Source: an uncultured SAR116 cluster alpha proteobacterium
GTDB lineage: Bacteria; Pseudomonadota; Alphaproteobacteria; Puniceispirillales; Marisalimonadaceae
NCBI GenBank assembly: GCA_902619485.1
Contig: CACNEF010000003.1
Span: 33,465 to 97,464 of the forward strand
Direction: 5' to 3'
DNA length: 64,000 nucleotides
Within the stretch, counting starts at the first letter, position 1; each line of letters opens with the position of its first letter. A model generated the notes under the pieces. It had not been told where the DNA came from and ran no database searches. It saw nothing but the letters and a program-made list of their open reading frames with translations. Below are positions 28,583 to 39,078 of this stretch, piece after piece. The position numbers and the translations under genes are program-made.

Positions 28583-29209
28583 TTATATTTTAGGCTCAGA
28601 TCGATTAATTAAGCGTTTTATATTTTCTCGGTGCTGAACAAAACATATTAATGAAATTACGAAGGAACTTAAAAAATATATCAATTCAGTTTCATAATAA
28701 TACATCAAAAGAGGTATTAAAAAATACGCAATTAGGGCAGACATAGAGCTTATTTTAAATACTTGTGCAATAATTGCCCATAGCAATAATGCAATTATAC
28801 CAATATTTAGATTAAGTGATAAAATAACACCAAACCCAGTTGCAACTCCCTTGCCACCTTTAAATTTGAGCCAAATTGGGAAACAGTGACCTACAACAGC
28901 TGATATTGCGACTGTGCATTGATAAAATTCAAGCATATAATAATTATTATCGAAAACTCTAGGTAAAATAATTGTAATTAGATAAATTGCTACTGCACCT
29001 TTAGCACCGTCAAGAAGAAGAGTGAAAAGGGCTATTTTTTTATTTCCGGTTCGTAAAACATTTGTAGCACCAATATTTCCACTGCCAATTTTTCTAATAT
29101 CTCCTAATCCTGATATTTTGGTTAATATTAATCCAAAAGGAATTGATCCTAAAAAATATCCAAATATAAATATTAAGCAAAAAACTAAATAATTTAAATC
29201 ATATGTCAT
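28583..29209 (-). CDS. plsY: Glycerol-3-phosphate acyltransferase PlsY
   Basis: Membrane enzyme that transfers an acyl group from acyl-phosphate to glycerol-3-phosphate, the first step of phospholipid synthesis. Family motifs are present: GSIPFGLI, the GSGNIGATNVLRTGNK segment, and the glycine-rich WLKFKGGKGVATGFG. Five or so hydrophobic helices. It is 208 aa. The ATG overlaps the end of the dihydroorotase-like gene by 4 nt, the usual pyrB-pyrC-plsY order. Confidence 0.95.
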   Translation of the reverse strand: MTYDLNYLVFCLIFIFGYFLGSIPFGLILTKISGLGDIRKIGSGNIGATNVLRTGNKKIALFTLLLDGAKGAVAIYLITIILPRVFDNNYYMLEFYQCTVAISAVVGHCFPIWLKFKGGKGVATGFGVILSLNLNIGIIALLLWAIIAQVFKISSMSALIAYFLIPLLMYYYETELIYFLSSFVISLICFVQHRENIKRLINRSEPKI

Positions 29210-30531
29210 TTTATTATTTTATTTTTGAAAATCTGATTCATAAAGGCAGCTTGCCCATTAATATAAGTTGCTAAGATTTTGCCATAAATTTTTTTCCCAT
29301 CAAACGGAGTTGGGCCAGTCTTTAAATTTTCTTGTTTAATAGTATTAGGCTCATTTTCATTAAAAACTATAAAGTCAGCTAATTTTTCTTCCTCCAAGCT
29401 TGGGCTATTAATTCCAAGAATTTTTGCTGGGTTAATAGTTAAAAAAGAGATTGCTTTGTTAATATCAATGATTTTTTTATGTACTAAATCTAAGGTAAGT
29501 GAAAACAAAGTTTCAATTCCAGACGCGCCAACTGAAGCGGCAGAAAAAGGTTGAGCTTTTGTGTCCTTTGATCTAGCTCTATGATCAGATGCTATAGCAT
29601 CAATTGTTCCATCTTGAATTCCTTCAATAATTGCTAGTCTATCATCTTCGCTTCTTAGAGGAGGAGATAATTTGAATGCTGTGTTGTATGTTAATAATTT
29701 ACTTTCGTTTAATGAAAAATAAGGTGGAGCAGTATCACATGTAATGTATAAGCCTGACCTTTTGGCTTCCCTAATTACGTTTACTGCATCTCTTGTAGAC
29801 ACATGTGCTACGTGATAATGTGCCCCAGTCAACTTAGCTAACCTGATATCTCTTTCAATCATAATAACTTCAGCACAAGCTGGAATTCCAATTAATCCTA
29901 AACGAGTAGATATTTCTCCTTCGTTCATTTCACCTCTTATAGAGGTTGTTGAAGCTTGATTTAAACCTGATAAATCTTCATCTTCTGCATGTTGTATTAT
30001 GGGGCGATTGATCATTGTTGCATAACTCATTAATCGCCTCATAACTAGACTATTTTTAATACTCTTATTCCCATTAGTGAAACCTATTGCCCCCATTTCT
30101 GACATTAGCCCAATTTCACTGATTTCCAGACCGTTTAGATCTTTCGTCGCGGCACCATAAACTATTACTTTTGGAAGATTTATATCTTCTGATTGTCTTT
30201 TAATATGATCAATTATAGATGGATTGTTTAACTTTGGAGTTTGGTTAGGTAGAATTGCCATAGAAGTAATTCCGCTTTCGGCAGCAGTAATTTGAGTGAA
30301 TTTTAGATTCTCAGTCTTTCCAATATTTACTCGCATATCAAATATACCAGGTGACATTGTAAGACCCTCACAGTCATAAATTATAGTTTGATTATTTTTA
30401 TTAAATTTTTCTAAATGTAAATCTTTGGATATATTAGTAATAGTTTCATTATGGATCACTACATTTACTTTTTGATTAAAATTTGTAGCAGGATTTATAA
30501 GTTTGATAGATTTAAAAATTGTATGTGTCAT
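29206..30531 (-). CDS. pyrC: Dihydroorotase-like protein lacking the metal HxH motif
   Basis: Amidohydrolase of the dihydroorotase type, placed directly after pyrB. Active type I enzymes have D-x-H-x-H at the end of the first barrel strand; here it reads D65-M-R67-V-N69, so both zinc-binding histidines are replaced. Later ligand-region motifs remain (QHAEDEDL, HVAHVSTRDAV, SDHRARS). Similar degenerate PyrC proteins beside pyrB are known; in Pseudomonas the inactive PyrC' is a structural partner of aspartate transcarbamoylase. Either this is such a subunit, with a separate active dihydroorotase elsewhere, or the fold uses altered chemistry. 441 aa. Confidence 0.88.
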   Translation of the reverse strand: MTHTIFKSIKLINPATNFNQKVNVVIHNETITNISKDLHLEKFNKNNQTIIYDCEGLTMSPGIFDMRVNIGKTENLKFTQITAAESGITSMAILPNQTPKLNNPSIIDHIKRQSEDINLPKVIVYGAATKDLNGLEISEIGLMSEMGAIGFTNGNKSIKNSLVMRRLMSYATMINRPIIQHAEDEDLSGLNQASTTSIRGEMNEGEISTRLGLIGIPACAEVIMIERDIRLAKLTGAHYHVAHVSTRDAVNVIREAKRSGLYITCDTAPPYFSLNESKLLTYNTAFKLSPPLRSEDDRLAIIEGIQDGTIDAIASDHRARSKDTKAQPFSAASVGASGIETLFSLTLDLVHKKIIDINKAISFLTINPAKILGINSPSLEEEKLADFIVFNENEPNTIKQENLKTGPTPFDGKKIYGKILATYINGQAAFMNQIFKNKIIK

Positions 30532-30539
30532 TGAATTCG

Positions 30540-31514
30540 TTAAGTTTTATTTTTAGAGTGATTTAGTGCCTCAATTATTGACATTCTTACAGCAACACCC
30601 ATTTCAACTTGAGTTTTTATTAAACTCCTATTTGTATCATCTGCTAGGGCAGATGCAATTTCTACTCCTCTATTCATTGGTCCAGGATGCATGATTACTG
30701 CGTTTGGGCTGGCCATTGAAAGTTTTGTTTCATCAAGTCCAAAAAAATTAAAATATTCTCTTTCAGAAGGATTTTCCGTGCCTGACATTCTTTCATTTTG
30801 AAGACGTAATAACATTACTACATCAGCATCTTTAATTCCTTCCTTCATATCATTAAAGCATTTCACACCTAATTTTTCTAAGTTCGAAGGCATTAATGTT
30901 GATGGAGCAACGCATCTAACTTTAGCGCCCATAGTTGTTAACAAATGTATATTTGATCTTGCTACTCTACTGTTAGCAATGTCCCCACATATACTAATCT
31001 TTAAACCTTCTAGGTATCCAATTCTTCTTTTGATTGTTAGAGCATCTAATAAAGCTTGGGTAGGGTGCTCGTGTCTTCCATCACCAGCATTTATGATACT
31101 ACAACTCAAATATTCTGCAAATAGGATTGGTGCACCACTATGAGGATGTCGCACTATCAATAAATCAGGTTTCATTGCGTTTAGAGTACTAGCTGTATCT
31201 AATAAGCTTTCTCCTTTCTTTATAGATGAGTTAATTAAAGAAATATTAATTACTTCTGCTCCAAGCCTTCTAGCTGCAAGTTCAAATGAAACCCTAGTAC
31301 GAGTTGAATTTTCAAAAAAAACATTTAATACCACGTATCCAGACAGATTTTTAGTGTCGGTGTGTTTATCTAGATTTGCAAAATAATCAGCTCTATCAAG
31401 TAGTTTTTGAATTTCAGATTTTTGCATACCTTCTATAGCCAAAAGGTGATGTGATAATAATTTTACAGGGGAAGATTTGTTAACTTCATAATTATTTTTT
31501 AATAATTTATTCAT
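30540..31514 (-). CDS. pyrB: Aspartate carbamoyltransferase catalytic subunit
   Basis: Condenses carbamoyl phosphate with aspartate in pyrimidine synthesis. The carbamoyl-phosphate loop [13 protein letters not shown], the HPHSGAP segment (an HP-x-SG-x element), [14 protein letters not shown], and [10 protein letters not shown] are all present. It is 324 aa. It lies 8 nt upstream of the dihydroorotase-like gene, with which it may form a complex, and 13 nt downstream of ruvX. No pyrI regulatory gene is seen. Confidence 0.96.
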   Translation of the reverse strand: MNKLLKNNYEVNKSSPVKLLSHHLLAIEGMQKSEIQKLLDRADYFANLDKHTDTKNLSGYVVLNVFFENSTRTRVSFELAARRLGAEVINISLINSSIKKGESLLDTASTLNAMKPDLLIVRHPHSGAPILFAEYLSCSIINAGDGRHEHPTQALLDALTIKRRIGYLEGLKISICGDIANSRVARSNIHLLTTMGAKVRCVAPSTLMPSNLEKLGVKCFNDMKEGIKDADVVMLLRLQNERMSGTENPSEREYFNFFGLDETKLSMASPNAVIMHPGPMNRGVEIASALADDTNRSLIKTQVEMGVAVRMSIIEALNHSKNKT

Positions 31515-31527
31515 TAAAAATAACTAT

Positions 31528-31995
31528 TTACATCTTTTTTTTTAATACGTCCAGCGCAGTTTGCAAAATCCAACAAGCTGCCAGTTGATCAGTTCTTAAA
31601 CTTCTCTGTTTTCTTGTCATATCTGCGGTAATCATTGGCTTTTCAATAGCCATTGTGGACATTCTTTCGTCTTGTAATAAAACTGGAAGATCTCTATTTT
31701 TTAAAACACTTTTTGTAAAATCCCTTACTGAGTCGCATCTAGGACCTGCACTCCCATCCATATTAAGTGGCCAGCCCATTACTAATCCTGTAATATCGTA
31801 CTCATCAAAAACTGAAATCAATTTACTTAAATCGGATTTGAGTTTGTCTCTTTTTATAGTTTTTATTGGTGAAGCAACTGTCATATCGGAGTTGCTTATT
31901 GCAATGCCAAGTGTTTTAGTGCCATGGTCAATTCCTAACAGTCTTTTTTTAGGCAAAATATTTAACAAAAATTCATCAGGCTTGAAGATAGGCAT
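31528..31995 (-). CDS. ruvX: RuvX/YqgF Holliday junction resolvase-like protein
   Basis: RNase H-fold nuclease family implicated in Holliday-junction resolution and 16S rRNA 5'-end processing. The first acidic motif is LLGIDHGTKTLGIAIS, the second is YDITGLVMGWPLNMDGS, and the third is LLQDERMST. An in-frame TTG at 32037 would extend it by 14 residues; I prefer ATG 31995 (155 aa), closer to the family length. No strong RBS marks either start. Divergent from gatC, upstream of pyrB. Confidence 0.9.
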   Translation of the reverse strand: MPIFKPDEFLLNILPKKRLLGIDHGTKTLGIAISNSDMTVASPIKTIKRDKLKSDLSKLISVFDEYDITGLVMGWPLNMDGSAGPRCDSVRDFTKSVLKNRDLPVLLQDERMSTMAIEKPMITADMTRKQRSLRTDQLAACWILQTALDVLKKKM

Positions 31996-32055
31996 AATTG
32001 ATGCTAACAGACTTTCTAATAAAATAAAATTTATCAATTTAATATAGGGTTGAAC

Positions 32056-32358
32056 ATGCCTAATAAAGACACAATTGTAGATGTTCCTACTGTAAATAAA
32101 ATAGCTCGGCTTTGTCGTTTAGATATTCCAGAAGTAAATAAAAAAAGTCTTACTAATGATTTAAATAATATTTTAGGCTTTGTTGCACAGCTTGATGAAG
32201 TAGATACTTCTAATGTCGAGCCATTAGCTTCTGTAACAGGACATAAGTTGCCACTTAGGAGTGATGATGTAAATGATGGTAATATTGAAGATTTAGTTTT
32301 AAAAAATGCCCCTGAAAGCTCTAGTGGCTTTTTTGTTGTTCCAAAGGTTATCGAATAA
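32056..32358 (+). CDS. gatC: Asp-tRNA(Asn)/Glu-tRNA(Gln) amidotransferase subunit C
   Basis: Small stabilising subunit of the GatCAB complex that amidates misacylated tRNAs. Family features are [14 protein letters not shown] and [24 protein letters not shown] 32056 has AGGG 6 nt upstream; the in-frame TTG at 32050 lies only 1 nt from that RBS and is rejected. The product is 100 aa. Its stop overlaps the gatA ATG by one base. Confidence 0.95.
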   Translation: MPNKDTIVDVPTVNKIARLCRLDIPEVNKKSLTNDLNNILGFVAQLDEVDTSNVEPLASVTGHKLPLRSDDVNDGNIEDLVLKNAPESSSGFFVVPKVIE

Positions 32359-33821
32359 TGTCTGAATTACTTGATTTAAATTTAGTTGAGGCCTCTGAGG
32401 CTCTTAAAAACAAAAAGATTTCGTCATTAGAATTAACGAAAGCTTATTTGAAATCTATTAGTGATACATCTTCATTAGGCGCTTATCTTGAAATAGTAGA
32501 GGATAAGGCCATAAGTATGGCAAAAGAATCAGACAAAAAATTGATTGATGGCACAGCAAGACCTCTAGAGGGAATTCCCATAGGAATTAAGGACATGTTT
32601 TGCACCAAAGACATAAAAACAACTGCGTCTTCAAAAATTTTAGAAAATTTTGTACCTACATATGAAAGTACAGTAACTCAGAATCTATGGAATGATGGTG
32701 CAGTTATTCTTGGAAAATTATCTTGTGATGAATTTGCAATGGGTTCTAGTAATGAAACGGCAGCTAAAGGTTATGTAATCAACCCATGGTTGAAAAATAA
32801 AAAAATGTCTCCAGGTGGTTCTTCAGGTGGATCAGCGGCAGCTGTTGCTGCAAGGTCCGCTTTGGCGGCAACAGGAACAGATACAGGTGGATCAATAAGG
32901 CAACCAGCAGCTTTTTGTGGCATAACTGGTTTAAAACCTACATATGGAAGGTGTTCTAGATGGGGAATTGTAGCATTTTCTTCTTCCTTAGATCAGGCAG
33001 GTCCACTAACTAGAACAGTGAGCGATGCTGCTTTAATGTTAAATTCTATGGCTGGTTATGACCAAAAAGACTCCACATCAGCAAATTTAAAAATGCCAGA
33101 CTTAATGGATTATTTGGAAAAAGGGATAAACGGAAAAAAAATAGGCATACCAAAAGAATACACGCAAGATGGTATTTCTGAAGATATTGTAAAATTTTAT
33201 GAGAAATCAATTGATTTATTAAAAGATGAAGGAGCTGAGATAATTCCAGTTTCGTTGCCTCACACTAAATACGCTCTGCCTGCTTATTATATTATCGCTC
33301 CCGCTGAAGCTTCAAGTAATTTAGCTCGATATGATGGTGTTAGATACGGCGCAAGGCAGGAAGCTTCTAGTTTAGATGAAATGTATGAATTAACTCGTGG
33401 AAATGGCTTTGGCGATGAAGTTAAAAGAAGGATAATGATTGGTACTTATGTGTTATCTTCAGGATATTATGACGCATATTATCTAAAAGCGCAAAAAGTA
33501 AGAAGATTGATAAAAGAAGATTTTGAGAACGTTTACAAACAAGTAGATTATATTTTGACCCCTTCAACACCAACAACTTCTTTCGAATTAGGTAAAAAAC
33601 AAGATCCACTTACTATGTATTTAAATGATATTTTTACAGTACCAGCAAGCTTGGCTGGATTGCCTGGGATTTCTTTGCCAGTTGGCCTAGATAATTCTGG
33701 CTTACCTATTGGTATACAATTGATTGCAAATTCTTTTGATGAACCTGGCTTGATTAATATAGCTAGAGTATTAGAAAAGAGTGCAGGATTTAATTTTTTA
33801 GCTGATGGAGCTGCAAAATGA
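32358..33821 (+). CDS. gatA: Asp-tRNA(Asn)/Glu-tRNA(Gln) amidotransferase subunit A
   Basis: Amidase subunit that releases ammonia from glutamine for the GatB active site. The Ser-cis-Ser-Lys catalytic set is present: Lys in [10 protein letters not shown], then the serines of [15 protein letters not shown] and [10 protein letters not shown]. It is 487 aa. One-base overlap with gatC and 4-base overlap with gatB suggest tight coupling of the complex. Confidence 0.97.
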   Translation: MSELLDLNLVEASEALKNKKISSLELTKAYLKSISDTSSLGAYLEIVEDKAISMAKESDKKLIDGTARPLEGIPIGIKDMFCTKDIKTTASSKILENFVPTYESTVTQNLWNDGAVILGKLSCDEFAMGSSNETAAKGYVINPWLKNKKMSPGGSSGGSAAAVAARSALAATGTDTGGSIRQPAAFCGITGLKPTYGRCSRWGIVAFSSSLDQAGPLTRTVSDAALMLNSMAGYDQKDSTSANLKMPDLMDYLEKGINGKKIGIPKEYTQDGISEDIVKFYEKSIDLLKDEGAEIIPVSLPHTKYALPAYYIIAPAEASSNLARYDGVRYGARQEASSLDEMYELTRGNGFGDEVKRRIMIGTYVLSSGYYDAYYLKAQKVRRLIKEDFENVYKQVDYILTPSTPTTSFELGKKQDPLTMYLNDIFTVPASLAGLPGISLPVGLDNSGLPIGIQLIANSFDEPGLINIARVLEKSAGFNFLADGAAK

Positions 33822-35290
33822 ATGACACTTCAACTTTGAAGCCAGGTCATATTCAGGGCGAAACTGGTGTATGGGAAATGGTAATTGGACTTGAAATACA
33901 TGCACAAATTTCAAGTAAATCAAAATTGTTTTCAGGAGCGTCCGCTTCCTTTGGTTCTGAAGCTAATAGAAATGTATCCTTAGTCGATGCTGCAATGCCT
34001 GGCATGCTGCCAGTTATTAATGAGTTCTGTGTGGAACAAGCAGTTAAAACAGGTCTGGCACTAAATGCTAAAATAAATAATGTTTCAGTTTTTGACAGAA
34101 AAAATTACTTTTACGCAGATTTACCTCAAGGATATCAGATAAGTCAATTTACCAAACCAATTGTAGGCGAAGGTGAGATTATAGTCGATTTAGATAACGG
34201 CGAACAAAAGAAAATTGGTATTGAAAGATTACACTTAGAACAGGATGCAGGAAAATCACTTCATGATCAACATCCAACAAAATCATATATAGATTTAAAC
34301 AGAACTGGTGTTGCCTTAATGGAAATAGTTTCAAAGCCAGATATAAGATCACCTCAAGAAGCTGGTGCATACGTTAAAAAAATTAGATCTATACTGAGAT
34401 ATATTGGTGCCTGTGATGGAAATATGGAAGAAGGATCACTTAGAGCTGATTGCAATGTATCTGTTAGAAAGTCTGGAGAAGAATTTGGAACAAGATGTGA
34501 GATAAAAAATCTAAATTCAATAAGATTTATTATTCAAGCTATACAATCTGAGGCAGAAAGACAAGTTGATATATTGGAGGAAGGTGGAACAATAGATCAA
34601 GAAACAAGACTTTTTGATACTTCCACAGGAGAAACTAGATCAATGAGAAGTAAGGAAGATGCTCACGATTATAGATATTTTCCTGATCCAGATTTATTGC
34701 CTCTGGAATTTACAGAAAGTTGGGTCAAAGATATTAAGGAAAAACTTCCAGAACTTCCAGATAGTCTTAAAAAAAGATTAATTAGAGATTTTGGTATTAC
34801 TGCTTATGATTCCTCAATTCTTGTTGAGGAAAAAGATTACGTTGATTTTTACCAACAAGCAGCAAATGGAAGAGACGGAAAGCTTACGGCAAATTGGATG
34901 ATAACTGAATTATTTGGTGCTTTAAAAAAAGACAATTTGTCTTTCTCAGAATCACCAATTACTTCTGAAAATCTTGGAAAATTAATTTCTTTAATATCAA
35001 ATGGAACTATTTCAGGTAAAATAGCAAAAGAAGTATTTTCTGAGATGATGAAAAGTAAAAAGTCACCTTCTGAAATTGTAAAAGAAAAAGGACTTGAGCA
35101 AGTTTCTGATGACTCAGAAATCTTAAAATTGATAGATCAAGTAATCTCAGACAACCAAGATAAGGTTAATGAATATTTAAGTGGAAAAGATAAACTTTTT
35201 GGTTTTTTTGTGGGACAAGTTATGAAATTATCCCAAGGTAAAGCAAATCCAGGCGTTGTTAATAAACTTCTTAAAGAGAAACTGAAATAA
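33818..35290 (+). CDS. gatB: Asp-tRNA(Asn)/Glu-tRNA(Gln) amidotransferase subunit B
   Basis: Kinase/transamidase subunit that activates the misacylated carboxyl group on the tRNA and adds ammonia. Motifs: [40 protein letters not shown] and [18 protein letters not shown]. The C-terminal YqeY-like tail domain is complete. 490 aa. It ends gatCAB, 13 nt from the converging EamA gene. Confidence 0.97.
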   Translation: MNDTSTLKPGHIQGETGVWEMVIGLEIHAQISSKSKLFSGASASFGSEANRNVSLVDAAMPGMLPVINEFCVEQAVKTGLALNAKINNVSVFDRKNYFYADLPQGYQISQFTKPIVGEGEIIVDLDNGEQKKIGIERLHLEQDAGKSLHDQHPTKSYIDLNRTGVALMEIVSKPDIRSPQEAGAYVKKIRSILRYIGACDGNMEEGSLRADCNVSVRKSGEEFGTRCEIKNLNSIRFIIQAIQSEAERQVDILEEGGTIDQETRLFDTSTGETRSMRSKEDAHDYRYFPDPDLLPLEFTESWVKDIKEKLPELPDSLKKRLIRDFGITAYDSSILVEEKDYVDFYQQAANGRDGKLTANWMITELFGALKKDNLSFSESPITSENLGKLISLISNGTISGKIAKEVFSEMMKSKKSPSEIVKEKGLEQVSDDSEILKLIDQVISDNQDKVNEYLSGKDKLFGFFVGQVMKLSQGKANPGVVNKLLKEKLK

Positions 35291-35302
35291 AACTATTTAT
35301 AA

Positions 35303-36208
35303 TTATTTCTTTATTCTCCAATTAGCTAGTGTTATTGCGAAAATTATTGATAAGAAACCTACAATCAATTTTAAAGTTATTTCTTCGTTAAGTATAAGAG
35401 AGCCAAGTAAAATTGCGGATAAAGGATTGAAGCCAAGAGAAATAGCTGCTTGAGTTGGAGAAATTAATTGAAGTGCTCTTCCCCAACAATACATCATTAA
35501 AACTCCACCTGGAATGATTAACATTAATAATGCATACATTTGAACTTTACCTATTTGATATATGTTTTCAAAAGATGAACCAAAAAACAAAGTTATAAGA
35601 AAATTAATAAATGTACCAGTACCCATTACATAAATCATCACTGGTATATTTCCATATTTATTTAGATACTCTCCTGAAAAAACAGTAAAACATGACGCAG
35701 CAATTACTCCAATCATCATTAAAAAATCACCTTTCAATGTTAGACTAAAATTATTGCTTACACTTTCTGACAAACAAAATGATACTCCTAGAACTGCTAT
35801 AAAAACAGCTATAGACTTATTTATTGTGATTTTTTCTATATTAAAAAAAAAAGCTATTAATATAGTACAAAGTGGCATGGTTGCATATAGTAATCCTGCT
35901 CTTGCTGCAGTTGTATGTTCAAGTCCTGCGGCCATAAAGTTAGGGAAAATTGTTATCATAGCTAATCCTAAAATAGCTAGAGGAATTTTGTCCTCTCTTA
36001 AAAATTTTGTTTTTAAAAATATAGAAATAGAAAGCAAAAACAAAATAAGTCCAGTAAATCCATAACGTAAAAAACTAAGAGTAATTGGATCTAAATCGTC
36101 AACAATTAGTCTTGTAAAAACAAAAGTTGATCCACCAAGTGCCGCTGAAAAGGACGCAAAAAATGATCCTAATATTAGATTTTTAAAAATTATTTTCTCT
36201 TTATTCAT
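35303..36208 (-). CDS. EamA/DMT-family transporter
   Basis: Polytopic inner-membrane protein with about ten helices arranged as two EamA repeats (residues 10-150 and 160-298). The first repeat shows FVFTRLIVDDLDPITLSFLRYG, a common EamA opening; the second has LQLISPTQAAISLGFNPLSAILLG. Family members export amino acids, metabolites or nucleotide precursors, but the substrate cannot be read from sequence. 301 aa. Divergent from the aldo/keto reductase across 82 nt. Confidence 0.86.
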   Translation of the reverse strand: MNKEKIIFKNLILGSFFASFSAALGGSTFVFTRLIVDDLDPITLSFLRYGFTGLILFLLSISIFLKTKFLREDKIPLAILGLAMITIFPNFMAAGLEHTTAARAGLLYATMPLCTILIAFFFNIEKITINKSIAVFIAVLGVSFCLSESVSNNFSLTLKGDFLMMIGVIAASCFTVFSGEYLNKYGNIPVMIYVMGTGTFINFLITLFFGSSFENIYQIGKVQMYALLMLIIPGGVLMMYCWGRALQLISPTQAAISLGFNPLSAILLGSLILNEEITLKLIVGFLSIIFAITLANWRIKK

Positions 36209-36290
36209 TATTTTATTTTAAGTAAATTGAAATAAGAAGTATTCATTTACTAATTTAATACAACTAAAAATAGATTAAGATAGTAATATT

Positions 36291-37268
36291 ATGAAAAAAT
36301 TAAAATTAGGTAGAACAGGACTGGATATATCCCAAGTTATTTTAGGTGGCGGTTGGGTCGGAGGATTATTTATTGACACTAATTTTGACATAATGGAGAA
36401 AGCAATTGAACTTTCAATTAAGGCTGGCATTAATTGGATTGATACTGCTGAAAGTTATAGCGATGGTAAATCTGAAAAAAATATTGGTTATTTAATAAAT
36501 GCTCTTCCTGCTTCAGATAAATTACAGATATCTTCGAAAGCTACATTAGATCCTACAATTTCAGAAACGTTCGATTCACAGTTAGATAGAAAATTAGACA
36601 ACACTCTAAATAGATTAAAGGTAGATAAATTAGAATTATATCAATTGCATAATAGAATAACTTTTGAAGAAAATAATGACACTCTTACCTGCTCACAAAT
36701 ATTTAATAATAACATTTGTGAGATTATGACAAAACTTAAAGAAGATGGACGTGTTAAAAATATTGGACTTACAGCTTTAGGGGATACAGAATCTATAAGA
36801 AAAACTATACAAACTGGTCATTTTGATACAGCTCAAATTTATTATAATCTTTTAAATCCAAGTGCTGATTTTAAAGAAAAAGATAGATGGAATGACCATG
36901 ATTTTTCTGGTTTAATTGCAGATTGCAAACAATTTAAAATGGGTATGATGGGTATAAGGATTTTTGCAGCTGGGTTGCTAGCAACTGACGTTAGGCATGG
37001 TAGAGAAATCCCAGTTACTCATGTGATTAATATCAAAGAAGAAGAAAGGCGTGTTGAAAAATTATTTCAATTAGTAGGTGATACTTATGGTAACAGGGCT
37101 CAATTTGCTCTGCGATATGGTTTATCTAATAAGAATTTGAATTGTATTGTAATAGGTTTGGCATCACTTGATCATTTAAAGAATTCTATACAAGCAGTTG
37201 AGATGGGACCATTGCCAGATGATTTGTTGATAAAAATATCTGAATTACAAAATTCCAATTTTATCTGA
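36291..37268 (+). CDS. Aldo/keto reductase
   Basis: NAD(P)H-dependent TIM-barrel oxidoreductase. The catalytic tetrad is visible: Asp and Tyr in WIDTAESYSDGKSE, Lys in QISSKAT, and His in ELYQLHN. 325 aa. It precedes a ketopantoate reductase-like gene by 74 nt on the same strand. The substrate is unknown; the sequence most resembles the L-galactose dehydrogenase/YajO-like branch, which I cannot confirm without alignment. Confidence 0.86.
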   Translation: MKKLKLGRTGLDISQVILGGGWVGGLFIDTNFDIMEKAIELSIKAGINWIDTAESYSDGKSEKNIGYLINALPASDKLQISSKATLDPTISETFDSQLDRKLDNTLNRLKVDKLELYQLHNRITFEENNDTLTCSQIFNNNICEIMTKLKEDGRVKNIGLTALGDTESIRKTIQTGHFDTAQIYYNLLNPSADFKEKDRWNDHDFSGLIADCKQFKMGMMGIRIFAAGLLATDVRHGREIPVTHVINIKEEERRVEKLFQLVGDTYGNRAQFALRYGLSNKNLNCIVIGLASLDHLKNSIQAVEMGPLPDDLLIKISELQNSNFI

Positions 37269-37342
37269 TTTTATATTTATATCTACTTAAGATTGAAGCA
37301 ACCATATAACTTAAATAATAAAATTAAAATGTCAGGGTTTAT

Positions 37343-38257
37343 ATGAAAATACTAGTATTAGGAATTGGAGGCATCGGAGGTTTTTTTGGAGGATACCTTC
37401 AAGATAGTGGAGCTGACGTAACTTTTTTAGTTAGACCAAAAAGAAAAGAGATATTATCAAAAAATAATTTAAAGATTATTAGTCCACTTGGCAACCTAAA
37501 TTTAGAACCTAATTTAGTTTTATCGAATGAATTAAAACCAATCTACGATATTGTTCTAGTTTCGTGTAAGACCTATGATTTAGATCAAGCCATGCGAGAT
37601 TTAAAAGGCGTTAAAGGAAAGGGTATGATTATCCCTTTTTTGAATGGTTTTACTCACATGGAAAAATTAGATGAAGAATTTGGAAGTGAAAATGTAATTG
37701 GTGGTGTAGCTCACATAAGCTCAACTATAAATAATAATGGTGCAATAGAACATTTTAGTGAATTTAAAAAAATAACTTTTGGTGATAGAAAAAAAAGCCA
37801 AAGTAATGATCTTTTATCATTTTATAAAACTTGCAAAAGAACTAAATTTGACGTTTCTATATCAGAAGATATTACCTTAGATTTGTGGAAAAAATGGGTT
37901 TTTATTGCAACTGTTGCTGGGGCTACAACGTTGTTTAATTGTCCACTTGGAGAAATAAGTGAACATGCAGTTGGTAAAAAAACTTTATCTGACTTGTACA
38001 ATGAATGTAGATCAATAGCAAAATTTAATGGCTATATTATTAGTGATTTGGAAACAGAAAATGTTTTGAAAAATATAATGACACCCAGATCACTTATTAA
38101 AGCCTCAATGCTTAGAGACATAGAAAAAAAAGGATTCACTGAGCATGAAGAAATATTTGGAGATTTAATTGCAGAAGCAGAAAAATTTAACCTTGATTGC
38201 CCAATTCTTAAAGCGTGTTATTTAAGGATGAAAATTTATAATGAAAATATAAATTAA
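37343..38257 (+). CDS. Ketopantoate reductase (PanE/ApbA) family protein
   Basis: NADP-binding 2-dehydropantoate 2-reductase-type enzyme. The N-terminal Rossmann motif GIGGIGGFFGGYL is followed by LVRPKR (NADP specificity region) and VLVSCKTYDLDQA. The catalytic lysine is probably in LWKKWVFIATVAG, with a C-terminal helical domain carrying the typical SLIKASMLRDIEKKG. 304 aa. The family includes paralogs acting on other 2-oxo acids, so panE itself is not asserted. It ends 2 nt from the converging aspartate dehydrogenase. Confidence 0.84.
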   Translation: MKILVLGIGGIGGFFGGYLQDSGADVTFLVRPKRKEILSKNNLKIISPLGNLNLEPNLVLSNELKPIYDIVLVSCKTYDLDQAMRDLKGVKGKGMIIPFLNGFTHMEKLDEEFGSENVIGGVAHISSTINNNGAIEHFSEFKKITFGDRKKSQSNDLLSFYKTCKRTKFDVSISEDITLDLWKKWVFIATVAGATTLFNCPLGEISEHAVGKKTLSDLYNECRSIAKFNGYIISDLETENVLKNIMTPRSLIKASMLRDIEKKGFTEHEEIFGDLIAEAEKFNLDCPILKACYLRMKIYNENIN

Positions 38258-38259
38258 TT

Positions 38260-39060
38260 TTAAGATCCAACTTTAAGGGAAGATTTTAGACCTCTTAAAC
38301 AAGCAATCACACTTAATCCTGTAATTCTTCCAGTTCCTGGATTTTCTGGTGTTTGAACATTTTGAATAGACATTTCAAATTCTGCGCTATCTGATTTGAC
38401 CTCAACTTTATGTGTGTTTCTTTCTAGATTTGGATCTGCCCATATTTCAAGCTGGGTTTTATTAGCACCTATACCCGCCAGACCAACAGCAGCAGCGACA
38501 TTGACATTTGCTGGAAAAGCTTTTGCACCCTCAGTAGCTGAGCCTTTGAAAATTAATTTAGCTTCTGATAATTGATCAAGTTCTATATTGTTTTTAATGA
38601 CATATGGTGCTTTTGAAAGTGCATTAGGTGGTTTCCGAGTAGTCATTTTAACGGAATGAATTTTGGATTCTGCGGCAGCTCTTAATGCATCTAAACCTAA
38701 TATTGCACCTGTTGCTAAAATTATTTGAGAGTTATTTTTTTTTGATGTTTCAATTAAATCAAAATTGTCAAGTATCCCAGAACCACTAACAGTTATTAAT
38801 GTTTTACCTTCACGAATACATCGAGTTGCTATATCCCTGAAGGCTTCTTTTGGAGCGCAATCGATAATAATTTTACAATTATTAATCAAAGTTTCTAACT
38901 CAAAAATTTCGATCCTTTTTTTTAATTTTGAAATTCTTTCTTCCGCGTTTGTTTTGCTTCTAGAAGAAATTCCACATAGATAAAAATTTTCTACACCTTC
39001 TAAGAGTGCTTTAGCTACTTCTGTTCCTATTGAGCCAAAACCAACGATACCAACATTCAT
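38260..39060 (-). CDS. nadX: L-aspartate dehydrogenase
   Basis: NAD(P)-dependent enzyme that oxidises L-aspartate to iminoaspartate, either feeding NAD synthesis or catabolising aspartate. It shows the Rossmann start VGIVGFGSIGTEVAKAL, the central ATGAILGLDALRAA and the domain-closing KAFPANVNVAAAVGLAGIG. The catalytic His is expected in LERNTHKVEV. 266 aa. It lies 18 nt downstream of the gamma-glutamyltransferase-like gene, so the pair is probably cotranscribed; this context favours amino-acid catabolism over NAD synthesis (no nadA/nadC nearby). Confidence 0.86.
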   Translation of the reverse strand: MNVGIVGFGSIGTEVAKALLEGVENFYLCGISSRSKTNAEERISKLKKRIEIFELETLINNCKIIIDCAPKEAFRDIATRCIREGKTLITVSGSGILDNFDLIETSKKNNSQIILATGAILGLDALRAAAESKIHSVKMTTRKPPNALSKAPYVIKNNIELDQLSEAKLIFKGSATEGAKAFPANVNVAAAVGLAGIGANKTQLEIWADPNLERNTHKVEVKSDSAEFEMSIQNVQTPENPGTGRITGLSVIACLRGLKSSLKVGS

Positions 39061-39078
39061 CTTTTTACCTTTATGTAT

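Noticed and set aside
31655..32047. A 130-codon plus-strand frame over ruvX
   Set aside because: It is antisense to ruvX, whose three acidic motifs are intact.
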